A stretch of DNA of 64,000 nt from Novosphingobium sp. G106 (GTDB taxonomy: Bacteria > Pseudomonadota > Alphaproteobacteria > Sphingomonadales > Sphingomonadaceae). Location: NCBI RefSeq assembly GCF_019075875.1, contig NZ_JAHOOZ010000001.1, forward strand, positions 3,968,001 through 4,032,000. Reading direction: 5' to 3'. A program made the position numbers and the translations under genes. Shown here piece after piece: positions 27,666 through 35,963 of this stretch. Each line of letters opens with the position of its first letter. Positions within the stretch are counted from its first letter, which is position 1. The notes below the pieces were generated by a model. The model was not told the DNA's origin and searched no databases. It saw only the letters and a program-made list of their open reading frames with translations.

Positions 27666-28240
27666 CGCACGATGACTTCGACGCGGCGATTGTCGGCATT
27701 GGCGACATTGTCGCCGGTGTTCACCGCCGGCTCGCGCTCGCCGCGGCCGACCGCGCTCAGCGCGTCCTTGGGGAAACCCTCGGCGATCAGCTCGGCCATG
27801 ACCTCGTCGGCGCGTTTCTGCGACAGGCGATCGTTGTCTTCGTCGCTACCCACCGTGTCGGTGTGACCGGTGACCTGGACTTCGGCACCCGAGCGCGCCG
27901 CCATTTCGGCGCGGATCTGATCGAGCACCGGTCGCGACGTTGGCAACAACGTCGAGGTCCCGTCGACGAAGTAGAGCGTGAAGCTCTTCGCCGGTGGCGG
28001 CAGCGCGTTCATCAGCTGCTGGTAGGCCGGTTTGATCGCGGTTTCCGTGCGCAGCGTCGTCCCGCCACGCGTCATCCGCGCCGAGCGCAGCGGCTGGTCC
28101 ATGACCTGCTCGCCCCCCTTCTCGTCGAGCACGGCCAGCGCGCCCACCGGATGACCGTCCTCGCCCGGCAGCAGCAAGGCCTTCGGAGCAGCGCAGGCTC
28201 CGAGCGCCAACGCCAGTACGGCTCCCCCCATCCTCCTCAT
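27662..28240 (-). CDS. OmpA-like peptidoglycan-associated lipoprotein
   Basis: A 192-residue outer-envelope lipoprotein. The signal peptide ends in the lipobox LALGAC with Cys16 as the lipidated residue. The C-terminal OmpA domain (about residues 75-192) shows FTLYFVDGTSTLLPTSRPVL, the peptidoglycan-binding block VQVTGHTDTVGSDEDNDRLS with KRADEV, and the ending NRRVEVIVR. It starts two bases after the FecR-like stop codon, so the two are co-translated. It converges on the phosphatase gene with a 4-base overlap. It could anchor the sensing complex to the cell wall, but that is inference. Confidence 0.88.
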   Translation of the reverse strand: MRRMGGAVLALALGACAAPKALLLPGEDGHPVGALAVLDEKGGEQVMDQPLRSARMTRGGTTLRTETAIKPAYQQLMNALPPPAKSFTLYFVDGTSTLLPTSRPVLDQIRAEMAARSGAEVQVTGHTDTVGSDEDNDRLSQKRADEVMAELIAEGFPKDALSAVGRGEREPAVNTGDNVANADNRRVEVIVR

Positions 28241-28241
28241 G

Positions 28242-28676
28242 TCAGGGAACGTCCACCACGAAGCGCGTGCCGCGCACGCCCAGCATCGATGTCGGCGTGC
28301 GCACGCGCATCGCGTCGCGTCGCGACTTGGCGATGCTGCCCGAAACCACGCCCAGCGAACCACGGTCGACGCTCGTGACGAAGGAACCGCTCTGGCGCGT
28401 CCGGTCGAATTGAAACTCGGTCAGGGTCACGCGACTGTTGGGGCCGACCGCGAAGCGCGTGCCGTCAACGAAAGTCACGCCCAGGCGCCCATCGCGACCG
28501 GTGACGAGGATATCGCCCGGCTCGAGCTGAACGCCCGGAGCCACGGCCACCGTCCGCCCGCTGCGGTTGACCGAAGCCGCGCCGACGTTGCTCTTGACGC
28601 GACCGATCTCGGCAAGCGCCGGAGCGGCACTGGCGATCATGACGGCAAGCGCCGCAATCTTCACAAGAGAACGCAA
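28242..28676 (-). CDS. Secreted FecR-domain protein
   Basis: A 144-residue exported protein with a FecR domain. The TTG start at 28676 has GAGGGGGA at good spacing and gives a clean signal peptide (LRSLVKIAALAVMIASAAPA then LA). After it come GRVKSNVGAASVNRSGRTVA, QLEPGDILVTGRDGRLGVTF and NSRVTLTEFQF, the beta-strand repeat typical of FecR (PF04773). Unlike the classic FecR anti-sigma factor it has no cytoplasmic part or membrane anchor, so it acts wholly in the periplasm, perhaps binding a ligand for the CHASE2 sensors. It is divergent from the RsbW-like gene, only 40 bases away. Confidence 0.82.
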   Translation of the reverse strand: MRSLVKIAALAVMIASAAPALAEIGRVKSNVGAASVNRSGRTVAVAPGVQLEPGDILVTGRDGRLGVTFVDGTRFAVGPNSRVTLTEFQFDRTRQSGSFVTSVDRGSLGVVSGSIAKSRRDAMRVRTPTSMLGVRGTRFVVDVP

Positions 28677-28716
28677 TTTATTCCCCCTCGGCCCTTGGCC
28701 GTGGCATACCACCGGC

Positions 28717-29139
28717 ATGGTTTCGGGGACAACCATTTCGCATTGTCACAAGTCGGGACACGAGTTGTCTGCCGCATTGCTCGCGGCGACAGGCGCGGTC
28801 GAGGCATTCGCGGGCTCTGCGGAGCTCGACCGTGTCACTGCGCGGCGGCTGGCGATCATCGTCGAGGAGATCGTCGCCAACGTGCTCGATCACGCCGCGC
28901 ACGACCGTGACATAGCGTTCACGCTCTCGCTCGATCATCGTGAGAGCGGCCCGCTCGTCACGCTCGAAGACGACAGCGATGCGTTCGACCCACGGACTGC
29001 TGCATCGGTGGAAGCACCCAATCCGGACCGGGGCGGCGGAGTAGGTCTCGCGCTCGTCTCGGCCTGGGCGGAGATCGTCTCCTACGACAGCGCCGAGGGC
29101 CGGAATCGCCTCGTCCTGCAGCAGCGTCTTACCGGCTGA
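28717..29139 (+). CDS. RsbW-like anti-sigma serine kinase (HATPase)
   Basis: A 140-residue GHKL ATPase of the anti-sigma/serine-kinase type. The N box is RRLAIIVEEIVANVLDHAAH (E50, E51, N55), the G1 region is VTLEDDSDAFDPR (residues 81-93) and the G2 region is RGGGVGLALVSAWAEIV. The length equals that of RsbW-like proteins. It is the likely kinase for the STAS protein at 24281. No sigma factor is encoded in the window, so what it would sequester is unknown. It converges on the M48 peptidase gene with one base between stop codons. Confidence 0.85.
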   Translation: MVSGTTISHCHKSGHELSAALLAATGAVEAFAGSAELDRVTARRLAIIVEEIVANVLDHAAHDRDIAFTLSLDHRESGPLVTLEDDSDAFDPRTAASVEAPNPDRGGGVGLALVSAWAEIVSYDSAEGRNRLVLQQRLTG

Positions 29140-29140
29140 A

Positions 29141-30055
29141 CTAGTTCCTGCGACGCCCCCGGCGCGGCGTCGATTTCGTCGCCGCCGGCGTGACGCGCGG
29201 CGGCTCGCGCAGCGCCACGAAGCTCGGAAGATCCTCGACGACATTGGTGACTCCGTCGAGCTTGGTGCCCATCGCGCGGTCGAGCCGGTCGAGCCGGTCG
29301 ACGGGCAATGGGTGGGTCTTGTTCATCAGCGCAAAGCCCTTGTCGTCGGGCGCTGCGCTCAAGGTCTGCAGCACGCCGACGAGGCCGTAGGGTGAATAGC
29401 CGGCGCGCGCAGCGATGACGACGCCCATGCGGTCGGCGTCGTATTCGTCGTCCTTGTCGAGGCCGCGCATGTACATGGTCTTGCCGGCATTGATCAGCGC
29501 GGTCTTGAACTGCCCCGCGAGGCCACCGGTGCTGCCGCCGACATAGTCGGTAAAGCCGCCGAGCGCCGAATCGCGCAAGGAACTCTGCAGCGCGTTGATG
29601 TGATCCTTGCGCACGACATGCGAGATTTCGTGCGCCAGCACGCCGGCGAGCTCGCTCTCGTTGCGCATCCGGTCGAACATGCCGCGGGTGATCAGCACGT
29701 AGCCGCCGGGCATCGAGAAGGCGTTGACGTCCGCGGTCTCGACGATGCCGAATTTCCACGGCAGGTTCGGCCGGTCGCTGTGCAAGGCGAGCCAGAGCCC
29801 GAGCCGGTTGACGTAGCGCTGCTTGGCCGCGTCCTGCACCAACGGCGCCGTGCCGAGGATGACGCTGGCGAGATCGCCGCCAAGCTTGACCTCCTCCTCC
29901 TCGCCGATCTTGCGGAATGAATCGCCCAGTTTCTTGACGTTCTGGACGCCTTTGACCAGCCCGCCGATATTGGGGAACTGGGCCTGCGCTGCTGCGGGCA
30001 GCGCCTGCAGGACGCAGGCGGAGAGGACGACGCGGAATTTGCGGGCGGGTGTCAT
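29141..30055 (-). CDS. M48-family metallopeptidase
   Basis: A 304-residue exported zinc peptidase. A signal peptide (about residues 1-25, AAAQA) is followed by a peptidase domain with the zinc motif ELAGVLAHEISHVVRKDH (HEISH at 142-146) and the third ligand Glu in KDDEYDADRMGVVIAARAGY. The region GIVETADVNAFSMPGGYVLI is the conserved N-terminal block of soluble periplasmic M48B-type peptidases such as BepA/LoiP, which act in outer-membrane protein quality control. The C-terminus is basic. Its ATG overlaps the TGA of the SH3 gene (ATGA), so the two form an operon. Confidence 0.92.
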   Translation of the reverse strand: MTPARKFRVVLSACVLQALPAAAQAQFPNIGGLVKGVQNVKKLGDSFRKIGEEEEVKLGGDLASVILGTAPLVQDAAKQRYVNRLGLWLALHSDRPNLPWKFGIVETADVNAFSMPGGYVLITRGMFDRMRNESELAGVLAHEISHVVRKDHINALQSSLRDSALGGFTDYVGGSTGGLAGQFKTALINAGKTMYMRGLDKDDEYDADRMGVVIAARAGYSPYGLVGVLQTLSAAPDDKGFALMNKTHPLPVDRLDRLDRAMGTKLDGVTNVVEDLPSFVALREPPRVTPAATKSTPRRGRRRN

Positions 30056-30588
30056 TTCCGGCTCCGTCCCTTGTCGAGATAGTCGACGGTATTTTCCTTG
30101 AGGCTGGCCTTCGTCGCCGTCGCTCGGGCATCGTCGGCGCTCACCGCCAGCGTGCCCAGCAGTTCGAGCTCGGCATAGTCCGGGGTGGCGTTGCGGATGT
30201 CCTCTTCGTCCATTCCCTTGACGCCCGTCGTCACCGTGCGGCCCGAGCTGCCGGTCTGCAGCAAGGACATGGGATTTCCGCCCGAGGGCCTGGCCCCGCC
30301 CGGCCGTGCGGCCCCGGCCGGACCCGGTTCCAGACGCAGGTTGAGCACGCGGACCCAGCCGGTCTTGCCGCCCGCCTCGACATTGGCCCAGGCGCCGCGG
30401 CGTTGAAGGATCGTCACGGGCTGGTTGGCCGTCAGGGGGCCGGACTTCGCGGCGTCGATGAAGGGTTGCGCGAGGAGATCGCTGGCACGCAGGACGAGGC
30501 CCTTCTCGGCCGCTTCGGCGCTCGTGACCCGGCAGAGCAGGATCGCTGTCAGTAGAATTGCAACGATGCGTCGCATGTCCGTCCCCAT
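30052..30588 (-). CDS. Exported SH3-domain protein
   Basis: A 178-residue protein with a signal peptide (cleavage near residue 26, after TSAEA) and a bacterial SH3-like domain (about residues 36-90) with PLTANQPVTILQRRGAWANV and GGKTGWVRVLNLRLE. The rest is low complexity, then ATPDYAELELLGTLAVSADD. SH3b domains of this kind bind cell-wall peptides or partner proteins. It overlaps the M48 peptidase start and probably delivers or regulates the peptidase. The ATG at 30588 has GAGGT nine bases before it; an ATG four codons later is possible. A CRP-like palindrome lies about 90 bases upstream. Confidence 0.8.
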   Translation of the reverse strand: MGTDMRRIVAILLTAILLCRVTSAEAAEKGLVLRASDLLAQPFIDAAKSGPLTANQPVTILQRRGAWANVEAGGKTGWVRVLNLRLEPGPAGAARPGGARPSGGNPMSLLQTGSSGRTVTTGVKGMDEEDIRNATPDYAELELLGTLAVSADDARATATKASLKENTVDYLDKGRSRK

Positions 30589-30673
30589 CGGATGCCGACC
30601 TCACTACCAGTTATCGGCATTAGCGCCTATAGGTTAGCAAAGTGATGCCCCTACTCGATAATCGAGCAAAGGT

Positions 30674-30693
30674 GATGTGGCCAATGTCACATC
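30674..30693. promoter_or_regulatory. CRP-like palindrome
   Basis: The sequence gatgtggccaatgtcacatc is an inverted repeat with the core TGTGG-N6-TCACA, one mismatch from the CRP/cAMP consensus TGTGA-N6-TCACA. It lies between the adenylate cyclase stop codon (30703) and the SH3-M48 operon start (30588), about 90 bases upstream of the latter. A second perfect palindrome, ctcgataatcgag, is at 30654-30666. Regulation of the SH3-M48 operon by a CRP-type protein is a reasonable inference. Confidence 0.5.
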
Positions 30694-30702
30694 TTTCGGC
30701 CG

Positions 30703-32547
30703 TCAACTTCTACGCGTCGGCTCGTAAAGCCGTACCGGGGCCTCTCGACCCTTGACACTGTGCGAGCCGCAGTCCCGCCAATCGAAGGCCTCGCCCACGG
30801 CTTCCTTGGTCGCCTCGGACACCAGCACGCGGGCGATGCCCTTGGTCAGGCCCTCGATCCGGCTGGCAAGGTTCACCGTGTCGCCGATAACCGTATAGTC
30901 GAGCCGGTCGTTCGAGCCGATGAAGCCGACGACTGCGCGGCCGCTGTGAATGCCGATACCGATCTCCAGCTCCGCCCCCAGCGTGCCGAGCTGCCCGCGC
31001 AGGTCTTCGAGCGCGGCCGACATGTCGAGCGCGGCGGCGACGGCCTGCTCGGCGTGGTTGGGGCTGGCGACGGGGGCGCCCCAGAAGGCCATGATCGCGT
31101 CGCCGATGAACTTGTCGAGCGTGCCGCCGTGGCGGAAGATCACTTCGACCTGCTTCGAGAAATAACTGTTGAGCAGCGCCACGACATCCTCAGGCGCCGA
31201 GCTTTCTGACAGCGCGGTGAAGCCGCGGATGTCGGAGAACAGCACCGAGACCTCGCGCGATTCGGCGCTGGCGCGGTAGTCGATGTCGCCGCGCTCGATG
31301 AGGTCGGTCACCACGCGCGGGTCGAGGAAGCGCTTGAACATGCCCGAAGTGCGCAGACGCTGGGTGCGTTCCTCTAGATAGGCGATCGCGCTGCCCGAGA
31401 GATAGAAAGCCCAGCCGAAAGCAAGCGGCCCGAACAGGGGCACGAACACGCCGTTCGCCAGAGCAAGGGCGCCGACGAGGACCGAGGCAGCGGTGATCGC
31501 CAGCATCACGTAGCCCAGCCGGTTGGCGCTGACGTTTCGCGCGAGGCCGATCGCGACGACGGCGATCAGCAGCAGCGCGAAAGGCGCCATCGACGGGCGC
31601 GGCACTTCACGCAGCCAGTCGCCGCGATCGAGATTGTCGAGCGCGGTCGCGAGGATCTGGACACCGGGATAGGTGCTGCTGAGCGGGGTCAGGCGCAGGT
31701 CGAGCAAGCCTGGCGCGGCAGTGCCGACGACGATCAGCTTGCCTTTGAACTCATCCTTTGGCCGCAGGGGGTGCTCACGCAGGCTGTCGAGATAGACGTC
31801 GGCGAAGGAGACGTGCTTCCAGTCGCGCCGCCAGTTCAGCAGCACTTCCTGCTGCGGCGGCAGCGGATGATGGAGATCGCGCATCACCCGCGCGGCGAGC
31901 GAGGGGAAACGCCAGCCCTTGCGATCGCGGTAAAGCGTGTGGTGACGACCGACGCCGTCGCTGTCGCCGGTGAAATTGATCAGCCCGCCGCGCATCGCCC
32001 CAGGCTGATCGACGAGCACCAGCGGCATCATCAGCGGCACCCGCGCATCGACCGGCGGTTTCGTCAGAGGCTGCGCACCGATCGCCGGCGGCATCTGGCT
32101 GACCCAGGCGCCCTCTCCGTCGGCATTGAGCGTCATCGCCAGCCAGACGTTGGGATGCCGCGCCACGGCATCGGTCAGCGCCGCATCGTGCTCGGGCCGG
32201 TAGATGTCGCGCTCGTTGAACAGGATGTCGAAGGCCATGCCGCGCGGCTGCTGCTGCATGACGTAGTCGATCAGCTCGCCATGGACCGAGCGCGGCCAGG
32301 GCCAGGAACCGGCAATGTCGTTCATCATCTCGAGCGAGCGCTGGTCGATGTCGATGATGATCACGCGATCCGATTCGGGCCGCCGGGCGGTGTTCAGCGT
32401 CAGCAGGACATCGCCCGCGCGCTGGTCGACGATGCGGGTGAAATCGAGATAGCGGTAGTCGGCGAAGACGAGAACGGCGAAGCCCAAAGCCAGCAGGACC
32501 CACCTGCTCAGCGCCAGCCGTCTGAATTGCCCCACGACGTTCCCCAT
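30703..32547 (-). CDS. CHASE2-domain class III adenylate cyclase
   Basis: A 614-residue membrane adenylate/guanylate cyclase. A first helix (about residues 12-30) is followed by a periplasmic CHASE2 domain (about 35-325, with [20 protein letters not shown] and [20 protein letters not shown]), three helices (about 330-400) and a catalytic domain from about 430. Catalytic motifs are [15 protein letters not shown] (metal Asp), [15 protein letters not shown] (Lys for adenine, metal Asp) and [17 protein letters not shown] (Asn and Arg of the transition state). The Thr in YTV indicates the class IIIb type, which is often bicarbonate-responsive. It shares its CHASE2 architecture with the phosphatase at 25608. 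Confidence 0.93.
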   Translation of the reverse strand: MGNVVGQFRRLALSRWVLLALGFAVLVFADYRYLDFTRIVDQRAGDVLLTLNTARRPESDRVIIIDIDQRSLEMMNDIAGSWPWPRSVHGELIDYVMQQQPRGMAFDILFNERDIYRPEHDAALTDAVARHPNVWLAMTLNADGEGAWVSQMPPAIGAQPLTKPPVDARVPLMMPLVLVDQPGAMRGGLINFTGDSDGVGRHHTLYRDRKGWRFPSLAARVMRDLHHPLPPQQEVLLNWRRDWKHVSFADVYLDSLREHPLRPKDEFKGKLIVVGTAAPGLLDLRLTPLSSTYPGVQILATALDNLDRGDWLREVPRPSMAPFALLLIAVVAIGLARNVSANRLGYVMLAITAASVLVGALALANGVFVPLFGPLAFGWAFYLSGSAIAYLEERTQRLRTSGMFKRFLDPRVVTDLIERGDIDYRASAESREVSVLFSDIRGFTALSESSAPEDVVALLNSYFSKQVEVIFRHGGTLDKFIGDAIMAFWGAPVASPNHAEQAVAAALDMSAALEDLRGQLGTLGAELEIGIGIHSGRAVVGFIGSNDRLDYTVIGDTVNLASRIEGLTKGIARVLVSEATKEAVGEAFDWRDCGSHSVKGREAPVRLYEPTRRS

Positions 32548-32584
32548 GCCGTGATCTTGGACCAGCACGCGCGCGCGCGCAATT

Positions 32585-33466
32585 CTACTCGATCGGCGCG
32601 ACGTCCACCGAGAAGAACATCGTCTGCTGCCCGCCGCCGCGGAACACGCCGTCGAGCGGGGCAACGTCGCTGTAATCGCGGCCCATGGCGACGAAGATAT
32701 GGTCGGTCGTGGCGAAGACGTTGTTGGTGGGGTCGAAGCCGACCCAGCCCAGATCATCGCCGCACCACAGCGCTGCCCAGGCGTGCATCGCATCGGCACC
32801 GACCAGCCGCTGCATCCCCGGCGGCGGCCGCGTACGCAGGTAGCCGCTGACATAGGCCGCGGGGATGCCATAGGCGCGCGCGGCAACGATCATGACGTGG
32901 GCGAAGTCCTGGCAGACGCCGTGGCGGGCGCGGAAGGCATCGAGCACCGGGGTGTCGGCCCGCGTGGCGCCACTGTCATAGGCGAACTCTTCGTGGATCG
33001 TCGCCATCATGGTTTTGCCGGCTTCGATGACCGGCATGTCCTCTTCGAGCAGGCCACGCGCCCAACCCGCAATCTCGGGCAAGGGGCCGGCGATCGGCGA
33101 AGCGAAGAGGTACGAGGCGGGCGCCGAACGGGTGAGATCGGGCCGCGCCAGCGCCAAAGCACGAAGCTCTGTAATGGTCGGGCTGTTCGCAGAGGCATAG
33201 TCGGCCGGCGGCGGAGCGACGTCGACGGTGAAGCTGCTTTCGATCGTCAGCTGGGTGATCGGATCGCGCAGCGTCAGCCGCGCCTCGTTGACCACATAGG
33301 CGCCCTCTTCCTCCTGCACGGTCCAGGGCAGCGGATCGACGAAACGACGGTAATTGGTCACCGTCTGGCTGGGCCAGGGCGCGGGCCGCAGCCGCACGTT
33401 GAACTGGGCGAGATGGACGAAGCCCGAATAGCGGATCGTGTTGTTGTGGCGGACCTCGTAGATCAT
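32585..33466 (-). CDS. Transglutaminase-like protein
   Basis: A 293-residue protein with an N-terminal beta-rich domain (about residues 1-85) and a transglutaminase-like cysteine-protease domain. The catalytic triad is visible as C185 in [14 protein letters not shown]228 in [11 protein letters not shown] and D245 in WVGFDPTNN. There is no signal peptide. Members of this COG1305 group are nearly always encoded with alpha-E, circularly permuted ATP-grasp and DUF2126 proteins, as here, and are thought to form or hydrolyse amide bonds in a peptide-based product. It starts 10 bases after the ATP-grasp gene stop codon. Confidence 0.9.
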   Translation of the reverse strand: MIYEVRHNNTIRYSGFVHLAQFNVRLRPAPWPSQTVTNYRRFVDPLPWTVQEEEGAYVVNEARLTLRDPITQLTIESSFTVDVAPPPADYASANSPTITELRALALARPDLTRSAPASYLFASPIAGPLPEIAGWARGLLEEDMPVIEAGKTMMATIHEEFAYDSGATRADTPVLDAFRARHGVCQDFAHVMIVAARAYGIPAAYVSGYLRTRPPPGMQRLVGADAMHAWAALWCGDDLGWVGFDPTNNVFATTDHIFVAMGRDYSDVAPLDGVFRGGGQQTMFFSVDVAPIE

Positions 33467-33476
33467 GGCGGGTAGA

Positions 33477-35963
33477 TCATGCCAGCAGACTGCCCTGGGT
33501 CGGATCCTCGGGCAGTTCGTAGTGCAGGAAATAACGCTCGGCGATCGCGTCGGACAGCGCCATCAGCCGCGTCTCGGTATCCTGCAGCAGCATGTCGCCG
33601 AGCTCACCGACCATCGCGCTGCGCAGCGGCCCGACGAGCGCGCGCGCGGCGAGCAGCGGCGCTTCGGGGACGTTGTCCTCGGTCAGCTGCGGCAGCGCCG
33701 CGACGTGTTCCTCGATCTTGCAGAGCTGGAACAGCAGCGAGCGCGGGTTGTCGCCGTCGAGCAGAACGAGGTCGTAGACCGGATCGCGGAGAGGCCCGGT
33801 GAGATAGCGCGAACGGTAGATGATCTGGCTGTCGCAGAGGTCGAGCAGCACGCCGAGCGCATCGTCCTGCACTTGCGCCCAGGAAAGCTGGCGCGCGATC
33901 CGGCAGATCGACAGCGCGCGTTCGAGCCGGCGGCCGAGGTCGAGGAAGCGCCAGGCCGGGCCGCGCACCATGTTCTCGGCGCTGAGGCCGGAGAGCGCAC
34001 CGAAGCGCTCGATCAGGTCACGCGCCGATTCCATCATCGCATTGGGTCGGTCGCTGTCGATCCGCGGCATCGGCCGCTTGGCGATGCGCCAGAAATCGCG
34101 CGCGAAACGCTCGCGCAGCGACAGCGCAACGGTCTGGCTCTGGCGGATCAGCGCGGCAACGCCGCCGGGCAACTGCGCCTCGACCAAGGCCGCGCCGCAG
34201 ACGCTGGGGATCGGCTGGCCGGCGGTAGCCTCGGTGATCGCACCCCAGAAGAACAGCAGGCGGACCAGGCTGTGGCGCACTTCGGGATCGCGCGCGTCGC
34301 CGCCGTCGACCTCGATCGAGCTGCCGAGGATCGAGCGTATCACGCGCAGGGTCATTTCGGCACGTTCGATATAACGGCCGAACCAGAACAGGTTGTCCGC
34401 CGCTTGGCTGGCGAGGATGCCGCCGCCGCGACGGATCGTTGGTATTTCGAGATTGATCGCGGCATTGCCCGGCAGCGGCGTGTCGTCGACCACGCAGACG
34501 TCAGCCGACAGCTCGCCCTCGCCCATCAGCGAGGTCAGCAAGTGATCGCTGGTCGAGACGCGCGCGAAGCCGCCGGGCATCACGGTCCATTCGCCATTGG
34601 CACCGCGCGCGACGAAAGCGCGCAGGGTAAACGGGCGCGGCACGAGCTGGTCGTCGATCATCGCCGGGGTGGTCGAAAGGTTGACGATCTCCTGACCACA
34701 ATAGTCCATCGGCCGCCGCCGCATCGCTTCGAGCAGTGCGGCGCGATCCTTCGCGCTCAGCGAAGCGCCGGCCACCGGATCGCGGCCGGGCAGGTTCACC
34801 GAGGCCTGGCCGAAGGCGGAACCGATCACCAGCTCGTCCATCCGCTGCTCGACGATGCGCGCCTCGTTCTCCTGCCCGCACCACCAGGTGGCGATATTGG
34901 GCAGGATCGGCTCCTCGCCGAGCAGGTTGCGAAACAGCCGCGGCAGGAAGGCGGAGAAAGCGCGCGCTTCGAGCACTTCGACGCCGGGCCAGTTGGCAAT
35001 CTGCAGCCCGCCGCGCGCCCAGGTGTCGAACAGGTTCGGCACGCCGAGCTCTGACCGCGCGTCGAAGCTCAGCGGATCGAGTGCGTTGGTGTCGATCCAG
35101 CGCCAGACTGCATCGATCCGCTTGGGGCCGGCAATGGTGCGGACGTAGAGCTTGTCGCCATCGACGGTGAGATCACGTCCTTCGACCAGTGGCAGGCCAA
35201 GATAGCGCGCAAGGTGCGCCTGCTCCGGGTAGGACTGGTTGAACCGGCCCGGCGTGAGCAGAGCGACGCGCGGGCGGGCGCGCTCGCAGTCACGCGCGAT
35301 GCCCTCCCGCAGGCCCGAGAAGAAACCGGCGACGCGGCGCGTGTGGATGTCGGTCAGTAACGAGCCCGTCGCGCGCGACAGCGCCAGCCGGTTCTCCAGC
35401 GCATAGCCGATACCGTTGGCCAGCCTGAGCCGATCGCCGAGCACGCGCCACTGGCCCCGCGGACCGCGCGCGAGATCGACGGCATAGACGTGGATGAGAT
35501 GCCCGCCGCGCGGCCTGAGGCCAATCATCCGCCGCGCGAAATAGCGGCTGCCGGCAACCACGGCCGCGGGCAGGTGCCCCTGCGCGACGAGGTTCTGCGG
35601 GCCGTAGATATCGGCGGCGACCTGTTCGAGCAGTTCCGCGCGCTGGATCAGCCCGCGTTCGACCGTGGCCCATTCCTCGGCGCCGACGATCAGCGGCATC
35701 GGCGTCAGCGGCCAGTCGCGCTCGTCCTCGTCGCCGGCGATACGGAAGGTGAGGCCGAGGTCCAGGATCTGCCGTGCGACCTGTTCGTGGATCGCAGAGA
35801 AATCCTGGTCGGCGGGGTCCGCGAGCCCGTTCGCCACCTGGTGCCACTTGGCCGCAACGGCATCGCTCGCACCGCGGAACAGATCGCCCGCGGTGGCGTC
35901 GGCCGGATAGGCATCGAGCCGGCTGCGTACCGGCGCGGTTCCGCTCTGCGGATCAGCCAGCAC
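33477..35963 (-). CDS. Circularly permuted ATP-grasp / alpha-E fusion protein
   Basis: An 828-residue fusion. The N-terminal two thirds (about 1-480) match the circularly permuted ATP-grasp family (DUF404/DUF407 type), with [60 protein letters not shown] and the later [16 protein letters not shown]. The C-terminal third (about 505-820) is an alpha-E domain beginning [20 protein letters not shown]. In many bacteria these are two genes. The start is a GTG at 35963, overlapping the upstream gene by 11 bases. ATP-grasp enzymes of this type are predicted to join a carboxylate to an amine, so this is a likely peptide or amide ligase. Confidence 0.92.
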   Translation of the reverse strand: MLADPQSGTAPVRSRLDAYPADATAGDLFRGASDAVAAKWHQVANGLADPADQDFSAIHEQVARQILDLGLTFRIAGDEDERDWPLTPMPLIVGAEEWATVERGLIQRAELLEQVAADIYGPQNLVAQGHLPAAVVAGSRYFARRMIGLRPRGGHLIHVYAVDLARGPRGQWRVLGDRLRLANGIGYALENRLALSRATGSLLTDIHTRRVAGFFSGLREGIARDCERARPRVALLTPGRFNQSYPEQAHLARYLGLPLVEGRDLTVDGDKLYVRTIAGPKRIDAVWRWIDTNALDPLSFDARSELGVPNLFDTWARGGLQIANWPGVEVLEARAFSAFLPRLFRNLLGEEPILPNIATWWCGQENEARIVEQRMDELVIGSAFGQASVNLPGRDPVAGASLSAKDRAALLEAMRRRPMDYCGQEIVNLSTTPAMIDDQLVPRPFTLRAFVARGANGEWTVMPGGFARVSTSDHLLTSLMGEGELSADVCVVDDTPLPGNAAINLEIPTIRRGGGILASQAADNLFWFGRYIERAEMTLRVIRSILGSSIEVDGGDARDPEVRHSLVRLLFFWGAITEATAGQPIPSVCGAALVEAQLPGGVAALIRQSQTVALSLRERFARDFWRIAKRPMPRIDSDRPNAMMESARDLIERFGALSGLSAENMVRGPAWRFLDLGRRLERALSICRIARQLSWAQVQDDALGVLLDLCDSQIIYRSRYLTGPLRDPVYDLVLLDGDNPRSLLFQLCKIEEHVAALPQLTEDNVPEAPLLAARALVGPLRSAMVGELGDMLLQDTETRLMALSDAIAERYFLHYELPEDPTQGSLLA

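Noticed and set aside
25742..28378. Open frame of 878 codons on the plus strand overlapping the CHASE2-phosphatase in another frame
   Set aside because: The real frame carries CHASE2 and PP2C motifs; this one is Arg/Ala-rich without any.
32567..32580. CG dinucleotide run upstream of the adenylate cyclase gene
   Set aside because: Short GC-rich run expected by composition; no evidence of a functional Z-DNA or slippage element.
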